From Macrobrachium rosenbergii (taxonomy: Eukaryota > Arthropoda > Malacostraca > Decapoda > Palaemonidae): a stretch of 64,000 nt of DNA. The stretch covers positions 41,771,509-41,835,508 of the forward strand of contig NC_089767.1 of the NCBI RefSeq assembly GCF_040412425.1, in the 5' to 3' direction. The notes beneath the pieces are model-generated. The model was not told the DNA's origin, searched no databases, and saw only the letters and a program-made list of their open reading frames with translations. This document shows, in pieces, positions 1 through 10,881 of the stretch. A program made the position numbers and the translations under genes. Position 1 is the first letter of the stretch; every line of letters starts with the position of its first letter.

Positions 1-12
1 TACCTATGTAAA

Positions 13-186
13 CAGGCAGTCCTTGCGTAACGGCGGTGTCAGCTAACAGCGTTCCAGTTTTACTGGGCTTGGCTAACGACGTCGTTAACCAGATTTTCGG
101 CGTTGGTAAGCGGTTTATCAGCTATTTTTGGTTATTGGCACTCGGCCGGGAATGGAGCCCCCACCGTTAACCAGGGACTGCCTATA
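13..186. mobile_element. Foldback / MITE-like element with terminal inverted repeats
   Basis: The left end (13-37, core CAGGCAGTCC then TAACGGCGGTG) is the imperfect reverse complement of the right end (161-186, CACCGTTAAC then GGACTGCCTA). The middle holds a near-palindrome centred at 80/81 with core AACGACGTCGTT. The whole unit can fold on itself, which fits a small non-autonomous DNA transposon. No clear target-site duplication is visible at the ends, and the superfamily is not recognised. It lies in an intron of the TMEM208 homologue. Confidence 0.6.
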
Positions 187-844
187 CCCTTTTATATGGC
201 AACACTTGCCTAAACTGATGCTTCCATCAGAGTAAGTGTACTTCTTTCCTGTGCTTCCCTTTGGCTCCATGGTCAAGCAGCACAGCAGGACCCAGGCACA
301 AAGAGTTTCAAGATTTACTCTGCTGTTATGCTAGCTATCCACCAAGGAAGGGGGAGGACCACACTCATCGAGGAAAAATAGAGCCTTCACTCTGTGTGGG
401 ACAACCTTCCCCCACCGCAATAGCAGAGACAATAAAAAATAAATAACCGTCCTTATGTGTACAGTAAATAGAAAGTTATAATAAAGAAAACAAACCCATT
501 CTTTTCTTAAACTTATACCTGGTGCAGTTGTGTCAGAAAATTAGTCAATGTTGTCTTGAAAGATGCTTTTTATGTTTTAACTTTAAAGCTTAGGAAAATA
601 GACAAACTTAGTACAGTAGGTTACTCAACAGGAACGATGTGATTAAAATGTGAAAAAATATTGATCTTAAATTGACATTAACAAGAAAATTTTGTACATC
701 AATGCAGAAAACTTATGCTCTGGAGAATCTGTGCCATGTACTTCCATTCAGAATTTTTGTATTTTCTTATTGGATTTGGACTAAACATTTTATTATTTTC
801 AAATACTATTAAATATATATTACAGTGTTACTTTTTCTTGACAG
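187..844 (+). other. TMEM208 intron (3' part)
   Basis: AT-rich non-coding sequence ending in a TTTTTCTTGACAG acceptor at 844. The preceding TMEM208 exon, which should encode the loop before the HVKD segment, was looked for and is not here, so it lies before the window. The 61-codon frame at 261-446 has no homology I recognise and is probably chance. Confidence 0.6.
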
Positions 845-929
845 ACATGTGAAGGATCTCATAATCCTAACATCAGCAGTGGTCATATTTTCTACGTATT
901 CAACCTATTTTTGGCTGCTATGGTTATTG
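845..929 (+). CDS. TMEM208: TMEM208 homologue, penultimate coding exon (partial gene)
   Basis: This exon encodes HVKDLIILTSAVV followed by a second hydrophobic stretch ending in WLLWLL. It aligns with the human TMEM208 segment HLKDVILLTAIV...WSFWLL, a transmembrane hairpin of this small ER membrane protein. TMEM208 is the metazoan counterpart of yeast Snd2, in an alternative (SRP-independent) route for targeting proteins to the ER. The exon is bounded by TTCTTGACAG before 845 and GTAAGT after 929. It starts with the third base of a codon (consistent with Glu, as in human AEHLKD) and ends on a codon boundary, so it joins the next exon in frame to give WLL-APIRGF. The N-terminal exons are outside the window. 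The identification rests on an alignment from memory but extends over both exons. Confidence 0.88.
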
Positions 930-2558
930 GTAAGTTGAAATTCTGTTGTTTGATTAATGATTTTCATAAGTACTGTAGATACAGTTTTGATCATTGTTAT
1001 TAGACTGCCCTTATTTGTCGATATAATTTACGTAGCCTGAAAGTATTAAGTCCTTTGTATACTGTAATTTAAGTCATGCATGTTATCCTAGAAGACAGTT
1101 TGGTATTACTGAACTTATTTCTGCAGTTAGAGTAGGTATATTGAGTAGAGTATATCTGCAGGTCGTATATTAGTTAGTGATAAAATTTTTTGTTTGTCTT
1201 CCATATATGATTTTTATTTTAGAAATATTCATGTTGATTTGTATAGGGATAATTTGGTAGCTGTACTGTAGAGCCAGTTGGGTCTGTATCTTCAGTATGT
1301 AATTACCATATGTTATTTTTGTTATTTTTGAGTTTGTGTATACAGTAATTTGTTACAAAGATGCTTTTGAAATGCATGCCATACTAGTCTTGAATTGATG
1401 TGTGATACTAGGGGGATGCAATGTATGGTAATAACATTGATAATTGGTGTAGTGTTTAAAAAAGAATGAGAATTAAATAAAATGGTGAAATACAATATGA
1501 AATAAATAAAGGCATAAAATAGTTGTCGATTTAGCCCCCATGCATTATTATTGTAGATTTTCTCAGAGGTTAAACCCATGGCGCAGAAAAAACAAAGGCA
1601 TTACCACAGTATTAAGTTAAAGCTAGATGTCGTAACATATGCCAAAAAAAACTTGGGAATGGGTTAGCTGAACAATTTTTGCTTTACAGCCAACATAAAA
1701 CATTGCCTTCAAAATATTTCTCCTTAAAAATATCCTTGTATAATAAGGATGTATCTAATGCACTATGGAATTTAATACACTGGCAAATATGATATGCGTT
1801 TTCATTGTCCAGCATATAAGATTTACTGCATTATCATATAATGTAGTTTGGGCACTGCATGAATCACATATAAAATGAATCAGATGATTCATGTTAGCAT
1901 TACACAAATACAAACTTGTAAGATCTCCTGCATAGAGGAGTCTGAATCTTATGTTTTGTAACTGGAGACTATTTTATTTTTCTAAGTGTCTGCCCTTGAT
2001 ACCGATTGACTGCTGCACTGTGATGGTGAGGCTCAGGTAGGGGAGACACCCCCATTTTGCAGCTTGGTAAGCTGCTTTTTGGTATATGTCTGGTCAGCTA
2101 AGTTATGACATGTAGAGCTAGTTAGGTTTTGAAATTCATTTTAAAAAGACATGCATTTCAGTTTTAGTGCGTAAGATGCAGTTACCTATGTATGAATTGG
2201 TGACATTCGAAGGGAATAAGGAATATTACTGATAACTTGCTTTTACTCTTGTTCAGAATGTTAGGTATTGACTCAGTTGCATTATTGGTAATCTCTTCTT
2301 TGTGGTTAGTTTGACCTTAATCATTTATTTACTTTATCTCAAAGGCTGTCATTATGCCATACTGTTGTGTGAGGAAGGGACTTTTAGGTTTGTAGGGACA
2401 GTTCTGATTGTTGCTTTACAAAAAGAAGCATAAACAAATAAGGAGGTATTTGTTGCTTTAAAGCTGCATGTTGAATTTGTGTCATGTAGGTTTATGAATG
2501 ACATGTAATGTGTGGGTGACGCGTAAAATGTCCATCTTCAGTAATTTTGAATTTTCAG
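930..2558 (+). other. Last TMEM208 intron
   Basis: Begins GTAAGT at 930 and ends with ATTTTCAG at 2558. It is AT-rich, has no long microsatellite, and I see no coding exon. The 85-codon frame on the opposite strand (1322-1579) has no recognisable similarity. Confidence 0.8.
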
Positions 2559-2699
2559 GCACCAATTCGTGGCTTCCAAATGGCATGGACCAATTTCATT
2601 GGTCCCTGGATCTTCCAAGAGGCTCCTGAAGAGTCTAAGGAAGAAATGCTTGACAAGAAGCAACAGAAACTGAGGAGGAGAATGAAGTATCGTGCTTAG
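2559..2699 (+). CDS. TMEM208: TMEM208 homologue, last coding exon
   Basis: It encodes 46 residues and a TAG stop at 2697-2699. The start APIRGFQMAWTNFIGPW matches human APGRALYLLWVNVLGPW, the last membrane segment of TMEM208. A hydrophilic tail rich in Glu and Lys follows and ends in RRRMKYRA, compared with the human RRQMKRL. The basic C-terminus is expected to face the cytosol. The acceptor is TTTTCAG at 2558 and the reading phase fits the previous exon. A poly(A) signal follows 68 bases after the stop. The exon is intact, with no sign of decay. Confidence 0.92.
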   Translation, partial: APIRGFQMAWTNFIGPWIFQEAPEESKEEMLDKKQQKLRRRMKYRA

Positions 2700-2766
2700 T
2701 AATACACGAAGTAGTTCCCAGTTTATTTTGTTATTGAAAGGAGATTTTTCACTTGTATTTCATTTT

Positions 2767-2772
2767 AATAAA
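2767..2772 (+). terminator. Poly(A) signal of TMEM208 homologue
   Basis: A canonical AATAAA 68 bases after the TMEM208 stop codon, followed by T-rich and GT-containing sequence. It implies a short 3' UTR of roughly 90 bases. Confidence 0.7.
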
Positions 2773-2799
2773 AATGTTATTTTGTTTTATAGTATTTAT

Positions 2800-5700
2800 T
2801 TGTAAATTTATCTTCCTTATTAAGAGAGTGGTGGGACTTTTATACAGTAGTTAGACTTGTAGCCAAGTAGTGTGTAGTGCCAAGTCTACAAAAGTGTACA
2901 GCTCTTTGTTGGATTGCTCTGTATATTGCTCAAAAAAGTCTGTCATGTTTCAGGCTCTTCGGGTACAATTAGTCTGTCACAACTTAGGCTTTTTAGAGTA
3001 CAAGTATAGTAGTGTAGCGGTAATCCAAGGAGAGATCGTGTAAGGACTAGCAGTATTTTTTATCCTTTTTGTAGGGCGGTGGACATTGCGACGCCAGTAG
3101 TGTAAACAGTAAACAGTCAAGTCACAAGCATTCTCCCGTGAAAGTTTTAGGAGTGCAATATGAAGGACTTTGCTAGCTTCATCCGATAACTTGGGCTATT
3201 TTTGACATTTTTGTTTTATGCCTTATATGAGGTAGAACGTGGGTTAGTAAACGATTGGTCATGTATTGGCCAGAGCTTGTAAATATCCAATAATTAGCTG
3301 TTACCCTTTCATACTCTGTGCTCTTTGGATTATCAAAATACTCATTTTTTGGGGGAGTGAATATGTGCAGTATGCCTTTCTTGTGTAGAAAAATTTTGTT
3401 TTTCGTACAAGTTTTACTTAGAGGTTATTGATATATTGTAAATGCTCAGTAGAAAAGTTTGTTTGGCATGGTCTGATTACTTCCTTGGTAAAATATGACT
3501 TTTTTGGTAGTACATGCAGTAATGAATCTGAAATTTTGTTCTCAAAGAAAGAGCATACTACTCTTGGTGACTGTGCTTTCAGATGATTTGCAGACTCCTA
3601 AAAGGTAGCATATTTTCATATAATTTCATTGTTAAATTAATATATTTTAATTATAATAATGCTTACTGTTACATGCACATGTTGTGCTGTATGTTTTGTT
3701 AAAGGCATCATAACAAATTTACCATTAACATGTTGATCATGTTAGTTATTTGTTTTTTTAACCTTGAAAGTGGGATTTTATAAAGCAGTGTAGGAGAGTT
3801 TTGGTTGTAGAATGTTGCAGTGCTTAATTTTATGAGCTAAATAATTTATTCAAGCATCAATAGACATTTTCATCAGTATGGGGAAAGCTTTTATCTTTGT
3901 TGTATTCCTGCAAGCTTAAAATTTCCATAGCTATGAGAATGTTATCCTTGTTGTTAAATTACCTTCTAGTATGAAAGAATACATTTTGAAATATATGCTG
4001 TATATGAACATAATTTTTCTTATATTTTAATGGCATTGAGTATCAGATTGGTCAAATATAAATTGGTGTATTATGCTATAATTCATCAAAGATGAACCCA
4101 CAAAGCTAACCATAATTTCCTTCAGTTGGGTAAACAATTTTAGTCCATGGCTTTACATAGTTTCTGAGTGTGTGTTGTGTCAAAATAACTTGAAATAATT
4201 TTGTCTTCACGCCCATTCAAGTGTGGGCAGTGCTGAATAGTTGCTTAATACAGTTAAAGGATTTGTGAGACATTACCCCTTTTAAGTTATGGATCCTTCA
4301 TTCCCTTATTAGAAAAATGTGGAAGGTTCTTCATGTTAGTATTGTTGATGCTTTTGCTTATATTTTGGTAAAAAGGCTGTAATACAGTTTCTAAGCACCT
4401 TGCCCCATTGCTGTAGTTTTTCTGATATAGTGGTGTTTATAAGTGGATACAGTGTAAAATATTTTTGCTGAGGTATCTGGATTTATTTGTTATTTTCTTC
4501 TCTTTGGCCTTTTCGACCTACACGCATTCTCTTTGTGGAAACTTGCTTTACAAGGTTATCTGTGGGAAGATGTACTTTCTGCACAAAGAGAATCTCCTTC
4601 GTACATTGGTCTCTCTTACGTGTGACTTTTACGTGTTGCTGTATCTTACCTGTAACACTAGGTGCAAACAGACAATAAAATATATACCATCATTACCAGG
4701 GAAAGATTATACCCTGTCAGAAGCCATCCATATACGCCCTAAAATCAAGATTAAATGTATGTGCGCGCTATTTCTTCCCAACATTGCCACCCCATTGTAG
4801 TGCCCATGTATACACAGGAAGCTAACACTGACATATTTATATTATATACTAAAGGTCAATGCTTGTAAACAAAATCGACACCATTATTGCAAGAGAAAAA
4901 AATTGATCGAACCCATCCTGTTACTGTGTTCTTGTGATTATATGTAGTTTGTTGACAAACATTTCAGTGTTATATCAGTGACAATTTAAAAATGAACGAC
5001 TTTGCTTTAATCCTTCAGTTCCTGAATGCCTCATGATGCAACCTAGTGTTAACCATTTCGGTATTCATTATTAGAGTATTGTGTATGAAAAATTCTTTGA
5101 CATACCTATATTATTCATTGAAACCTTGTGTAAATATAAAAGAGTAGTAATTTTTGCTTACAGTAAACGGTGGTACTATACTGAGATTACTTTACTGCAT
5201 CACTTCCCTCTTCTCCCCTCTTCGTATTATGGGCTTGTGTAGTGTCATATACTCAAAAATATCATTTTTAGTTGGATTCATCTGCTAATCTCTCACTCCT
5301 GAGCAAGAGACTTTTACCAGCAAACATTTAGAATTATTTGGTCAGAGAATAGTTGCTTAGTCTTCTGTTTCTCAGCTCTGCAATCCTTGTCATTCTTGTC
5401 TATCATTAGTACAGATGATAAATCTCAGAAATGAGGATTTTCTAATAGCTTATAATCCCCCTAAAAATTTTAATGATATTCCCAAAAAAACTTTCATATG
5501 GACTTCATAGTACCAAATATATATAATCATAATAAATGGAATGATATTATCAACATCATTACAAGTACTACTGTATGAATATGTAAGAAAATGTTATGTG
5601 CTGGGTGTTGATGGATTTAGTTGTAGGTCTGTGATAATCAGATAGATTTTTTATTCAGATACAGTACAGTATATGTAGTTTGGATGCAGAGAGAAAAGGT

Positions 5701-6640
5701 AACCACATCAATTTGTGGCAGACAAAAAGTCTCAATACTGGTTAACAGAAAACCTCAGGAAATCCCTCATGAACTAAATTTAGCTTGTTTATCCACAAAC
5801 ACATTGCTTATAGATAGCCCTTTTGTATGCAATGCATTGTCCCAGATGCATTAGTCTGTTCAAAGAAAGAATGGAAGTCAGCTGGTACTGCACATGCATT
5901 GGCTGGTCTACAAAGTATCTGCAGTAGTCAGGATGATGCCTTGAGGATGTGTGATCATTTGCAAGCTTCAGTGTTTTCCAGGTGTGGTTTGGCTAAGGGT
6001 ATCCCGAGGTTACTGTTTCACCATTTGTTTTGTTATTGTGCTTTTCAAGAACGTAATTGAAGACAGAGCAAGAAATGACTAGTTGATGGGTTTTCTTCAG
6101 CTTTCTAGGACAGTGGAGGTTAGAGAGGGCCAACAACACAAACATTTTTTTACTTATGCCAGTTCGCTAATAATTGATGTAAATACCTGTACTTTGATTT
6201 CATTGGTTTGGAGAAATGACCAGCAAGTATTGTTTTAGATTGCATTTGTTACATTTCCCATAGTTCTACTTTTGGTATTTGCCCTTTTAACAAAAGTTTT
6301 AGCCAACTCTTGGTCAGTTAATATTTCTCTAATAATAAGCCAGTTTCAGTTTTGTTTGTTATTCTTACTTTGTATTTTGTACTCCTTTTTTTTTTTTTTT
6401 TTTTTTATTTGAGATCACTGACTCTTTTTATTAGTTATATGAGACCACTGAGTCACATTTTTAGACTGGTGGGCTTTCTTGAAATTATTTTTCCCCTTTA
6501 AGATGTGGAAATTGAAGCAAATTAAAGTTAGTGAAGTTGTACAGCTAGGCGGGAAAAGACCAAAAGGAACATGAAATGGTAAAATGTAGAGGACAAAGGA
6601 ACACACAGCAAAGGACCTTTAGTGCCATCCACAGTTTGCC
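2800..6640. other. AT-rich intergenic sequence
   Basis: No exon with good splice sites or homology was found. Frames at 4465-4800 (111 codons) and 5827-6060 (77 codons) are open but unrecognised. The second is somewhat less AT-rich than its surroundings and has no flanking evidence. A run of about 19 T lies at 6388-6406. Confidence 0.5.
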
Positions 6641-7039
6641 ATGCAGTGCAGAAGTGTTGACCCTTTAATTTTTTTCATTTTAGTACATTACAGTGGTTGG
6701 TTGTTTGTGTTGTTTTGGAATATTGGCTTCTATACTTGGGCAAAGACCATGATTATTTGCAAGGCTTACCTTTTTCTGGCCTTCACTATTATGTTGAGTT
6801 ACAGTTCATTTATCATCACTCATCATTTTAGCCTGCCAGATCTTTTAACTAGTTACAGATCTGTAATTTTTGTAGTTTTGAAGCTGTCCTATTCTGTAAG
6901 TTTTATTATAATTGGTTCTATTTGCTCAGTTCTGTTTTCTACTTGGCGTAAAGGCTTGGAAGCCTTCTCCAACAGGGCTCGCTTCCTTCACGTGAAGCTT
7001 TGGAAGGAAAGTCGTTTTATCGTATATTCAGAACAGTAA
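6641..7039 (+). other. Open frame of 132 codons, hydrophobic, unrecognised
   Basis: The frame starts with ATG and ends with TAA at 7037. The product would be strongly hydrophobic for about 110 residues (rich in Phe, Ile, Leu, Ser) and then basic (KGLEAFSNRARFLHVKLWKE). T-rich DNA read in this frame gives Phe, Leu and Ile by default, so hydrophobicity is weak evidence. No splice sites or homology support it. It may be chance or a decayed element. Confidence 0.15.
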
Positions 7040-7391
7040 TAAATGAATTGTTATAATAAGAGATTTCAACTTTCATTGCTATGCCTACAGGTGTGTGTGT
7101 TTAAAGAATGAAGTTAGGTTCTGAAGTCTTTTGCCAGATCAGCCAGAGAGCTAGTAGGTACATGAAATGCTATTTAAAACAAATACCCACTGCAGTCGTC
7201 TCGTAGTTTGATGATTGGGTTTGTTATTTATTGCAAACGGCCTTACTTGAAGGAATTCTTTGGCAGGACAGATATTATTTGCTGTATTGGAAGTGTTTTT
7301 AAGACGATGTGGAATTCAGTTGATGTCAGTTATTCTTTTGTATTTAACATGATCATCATCTTCAAGACCTACTTTGTTGGGGCTATTTTGA

Positions 7392-7724
7392 GGTTTCATT
7401 CTGTTATGGAATAGAGGTTTCCTTATAAAATACCAACAATTCCTCTTTAGAATCTACCATAGATTTCTTTTTACAGGAAGAATCCAACAAAAATATCTTT
7501 TTGCAAATATTGTACAACAGAATTTCATTGAGAACGGAAAGAGTTTGGTGGAAGAGGAGGCCCATATAGGTTTTGGAGACATGATAAAGAATTTCAAGTT
7601 ACTGGTTCTGTCTGTACAGATTGGATTAAATCCAGTGAACATGTTAGATGGTTTTATAGAAGTAATCTGTTTTGTAATGCAGAATTATATGGAAGTTTAT
7701 CTTTGTAATACTAACAGCTAAATA
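7392..7724 (+). other. Open frame of about 110 codons without a start, unrecognised
   Basis: Between the TGA at 7389-7391 and a TAA near 7722 one frame stays open. It contains a more protein-like stretch (ENGKSLVEEEAHIGFGDMIK) just after a good acceptor-like site, TTTCTTTTTACAG, at about 7476. It could be an exon of an unseen gene or a relic. No matching donor and no family is recognised. Confidence 0.15.
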
Positions 7725-7889
7725 ATTTTCATGTGGATGTCCAATTATAGGAGAACAAATATCAAGCTTTGGAAACAAATCACTTGAACAAATTTTGTCA
7801 ATTTCCATTTTCCATTAACCCAATTTTAGAACTTTTAAGAAACTGTAATATAATAAATGCAATCTGAACACTATTTTGTAAAGATAAAT

Positions 7890-7944
7890 CTTGTTGGGCC
7901 AGCCCTGTGAGAGGTAATAAATTAGCTCGGTGATCTGGTTGAAC
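7890..7944 (+). repeat. 3' fragment of tRNA-derived SINE
   Basis: It shares the GGGCCAGCC...GAGAG...TTAGCTC.GTGATCTGGTT tail with the fuller copies at 9890-10147 and 39963-40206. Only the last 55 or so bases are present and they carry several substitutions. Confidence 0.65.
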
Positions 7945-8317
7945 TGTTCAATACTACCACCAATAATAGTAATGAGAAAATAGCCGCTAAAAAAAAGAAA
8001 AGAGTTTTACTATTTCTTGTAATTCAGTGTTTCACAGGTAATGGAGATCTTTCGTTTAACTAATTGCATGGTTTTAGAAATTTTAAGAGTGGCTGTTCAT
8101 GAAAAAGTGGAGAAATACAAATAAAATTCTGTCAAGCAGACATCTGCAGTATTTCCAAGGATGCATCCTTCTTATGTGGGATAAATTTTTACCTAGATAT
8201 CAGAAGTCCATTTTGTAATGAATGTTTGTAGCACTGGGACTACAAAACTCAAAGGGAGGAGGTGGCAGATGTTATATCTCTGTGGGTGAATGGAAATATG
8301 TCAGGAAGATGGGAGAC

Positions 8318-8612
8318 AGTAAGTTCATTGCTAGTAAACTAACCAGTACCAAAACTAAAGAAAAACTTGCTGATCCCCAGAAAGTAACTGATACTCCTGG
8401 TAGTCAGTTAGCTGGTGTATTGAAGAAATTCTGTAGAGATAAAACATTAATTGATTTCACTCCACATTTGGAAGACCACTGCAAGATTGCTGTCCCCACA
8501 AGAGAATATGAATTGGTATGAGCAGATGCAAAAGAGGATATTTGTGGTCCAGATGGCAGTACGTATGCAAGTGCATTATTGGATGAGTTGCAGAAAATAC
8601 AAAACAGTTAAT
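8318..8612 (+). pseudogene. Possible decayed exon with a Kazal-like motif
   Basis: A frame running through MGDSKFIASKLT... to REYELV meets a TGA at 8519 and then continues in the same frame as ADAKEDICGPDGSTYAS until TAA at about 8610. ICGPDGSTY is the signature centre of Kazal domains (serine-protease-inhibitor and follistatin type). The TGA sits where the preceding Kazal cysteine (TGT/TGC) would be, one base change away. The next expected cysteine is Ala. This looks like a broken copy, but no intact parent is in the window. Chance similarity is possible because the match is short. Confidence 0.3.
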
Positions 8613-8749
8613 GTCATAACTCAATTGTACATTGAACATGTCCTCCCACGTGTCTATGAATGCTGGCGGCCAGCCACAAGACCCATTATTTTAACTTTCT
8701 TCAGCAAACTCCTGGAAAAGATGGTAAATGTTTGTCTGATGTGATATCT

Positions 8750-9889
8750 GGAGTGTAACAGTTCCTAGCTGCGTGGTTTCTGAAACATGAGTTCTGCTAT
8801 AGACTTGCAAGTACATGTGGAATAGTCAGTATGTGAGGCTTTTGCATTTAAGCAATGCTATACTAATATGTTTTTGTATTTAGGTGAGACATTTGGCACC
8901 ACACGAGACCATGGTATTTGCAAGATTTCTGCTGTCATTGCATTCATTGAAGAAATATGAAAGACACCAGATGGTCAGTTAAAGAGCAGGAGGAGGCATA
9001 TGCCTCAATAACTAAATTTAATTCATTTATGGTATGTCAGGAATTAAGCAACCACAACAAAAATCCCCCTAGAAAACCAAGGTGAAAGGCTTTTATATAA
9101 ACCCACCAATATCCAGCATTATAGCAGTCATTTTTTAGATGGAAAATCCAGAAAAGGACAAAGGCTGAAGAAAAACTAGGAGTTTAGGAGACCCAAATGT
9201 TAAGAAATTTTCAGGAGCAATTCAAAGGGTTTGAGGAATAGATAAGATCATAAATGTTAGATGCAAGGTAATGTAAGGCATGAACTTCTGTTTGATAATT
9301 AACATTTCCTATCTCATTGATAACAGAGAGGATGACTATATCCTCCCATTGTGGATGAAAGAGACTATACCTGAGCATGTACATGTTTGTGTCCTTGGTA
9401 GATAACATCAGTGAGCAGACAAGACAATAGCAAAAACTCATAGATGTGAGGTGGTTAAAGAAAGAAAGAAATCAGTGGATTTAGAAGAACAATTTGCAAA
9501 GGCAGATGGAGATAGAGTTGTAGGAATTTTGAGCCAGATATAATAACAGAGGAGATTCAAGCTTCAGAGTTTAGTAATTGGAGTGTTAATCTCATAGTGA
9601 GGAAAGGCCCCCACCTTTATAATGAAATTATGAATGGAGGTTATAATGATATACAGTATTTAACAAAGACAGAAGCAGCACCATTGGAGGTCTGTGTCCA
9701 GGAGAGGAGAAGTTTGATAAAGTTAGGCACTGAAAAGGGTTCGAAGGTTAGAGGCCGTGCTCAAAATAGAAAAAAATGGAAACATAAATAGTTTCATCAG
9801 GTGTGTTCCCTGTTTCGTAAATGTTGTGTATTATGTGCCCAAAGGTTGCTGAAGAAAGAATGAAAAGTGTGTAAAAGTATATCTTAGTT
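8750..9889. other. Non-coding, no recognised feature
   Basis: AT-rich sequence with only short open frames, for example 9597-9791, without similarity I can name. It could hold further decayed parts of the Kazal-like relic, but nothing can be joined in frame. Confidence 0.4.
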
Positions 9890-10147
9890 TTACCAGACTA
9901 CTGAGCTGATTAACAGCTCTCCTAGGGCTGGCCCGAAGGATTAGACTTATTTTACGTGGCTAAGAACCAGTTGGTTACTTAGCAACGGGACCTACAGCTT
10001 ATTGTGGAATCTGAACCGCATTATAGCGAGAAATGAATTTCTGTCACCAGAAATAAATTCCTCTAATTCTTCATTGCCGGTCGGAGACTCGAACTCAGGC
10101 CTAGCGAGTGCTAGCCCACAACTCTACCGACTCGCCCAACGAGGAAC
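9890..10147 (-). repeat. tRNA-derived SINE, near full length
   Basis: Read on the - strand it opens with a tRNA-like head: a box A-like GGGCGAGTCGGTAGAG, then a box B GTTCGAGTCTCC about 40 bases later. A body follows that is shared with the copy at 39963-40206 (GAATTAGAGGAATTTATTTC, TAGGTCCCGTTGCTA, TAATCCTTCGGGCCAGCC). It ends TCAGTAGTCTGG. Such elements are transcribed by RNA polymerase III and moved by a partner LINE. Confidence 0.8.
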
Positions 10148-10191
10148 TTATAAATTTATGACACGGAGATTAGGGCTGAAATTTAATTACT

Positions 10192-10192
<1 letters not shown>

Positions 10193-10231
<39 letters not shown>
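10193..10231. repeat. (ATT)n microsatellite
   Basis: About 13 TTA/ATT units, lying about 45 bp beyond the head of the SINE. Confidence 0.95.
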
Positions 10232-10554
10232 ATTATAAGTAAATATAATACTGTACAGTAATACTAGTAACAGCAGTCATGGAATATCTTGTTAAAATTA
10301 TAGACTAAATCTGATACAATACTGCTTAAATATACAAAAGCTAAACGTACAGCCTAGTATTAGTTCTAATTAAATGAATAGTACAGCAAATACCAAGCCT
10401 GAGGCTTTGTATGTGAGGTTTAGCATTCCAATTACATGACAAAGCACTCTGGCATTTCAGTTTGGTATTGATTTATTGATATTCACTTACATTTACGTCA
10501 CCTTGACACGCATAGCAGCTCTGTGTCTTTTTCAGGCTGGCTGGGAATGAGCGA

Positions 10555-10881
10555 CATGTATTGAGATACTATATTGGATTTTGTGTTGCGTGGGTGTATT
10601 TAACTTTGTACGTAAACTTAAATTGATTTTTGCTTTTTAATTGGCAACACTTGAAACTTTCTTGTGTTGTGTTTGTACTTTCAAAGGCCAATTAGTGTGA
10701 TGTTCACAGTGAAAATATGTCATGTATTGAGATACTATATTGGATTGTGTTGTGTGGGTGTATTTAACTTTGTACGTAAACTTAAGTTGATTTTTGCTTT
10801 TTAATTGGCAGTACTTGAAACTTTCTTGTATTGTGTTCGTACTTTCAAAAGCCAGTTAGTGTGAGGTTCACAGTGAAAATA
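10555..10881. repeat. Tandem duplication, period about 166 bp
   Basis: Two adjacent copies, 10555-10720 and 10721-10881, both starting CATGTATTGAGATACTATAT and ending CAGTGAAAATATGT, differing at a handful of positions. Non-coding. Confidence 0.9.

Noticed and set aside
10080..10147. A functional tRNA gene
   Set aside because: The A and B boxes belong to a SINE head: the tRNA fold is degraded and the sequence continues into the shared SINE body.
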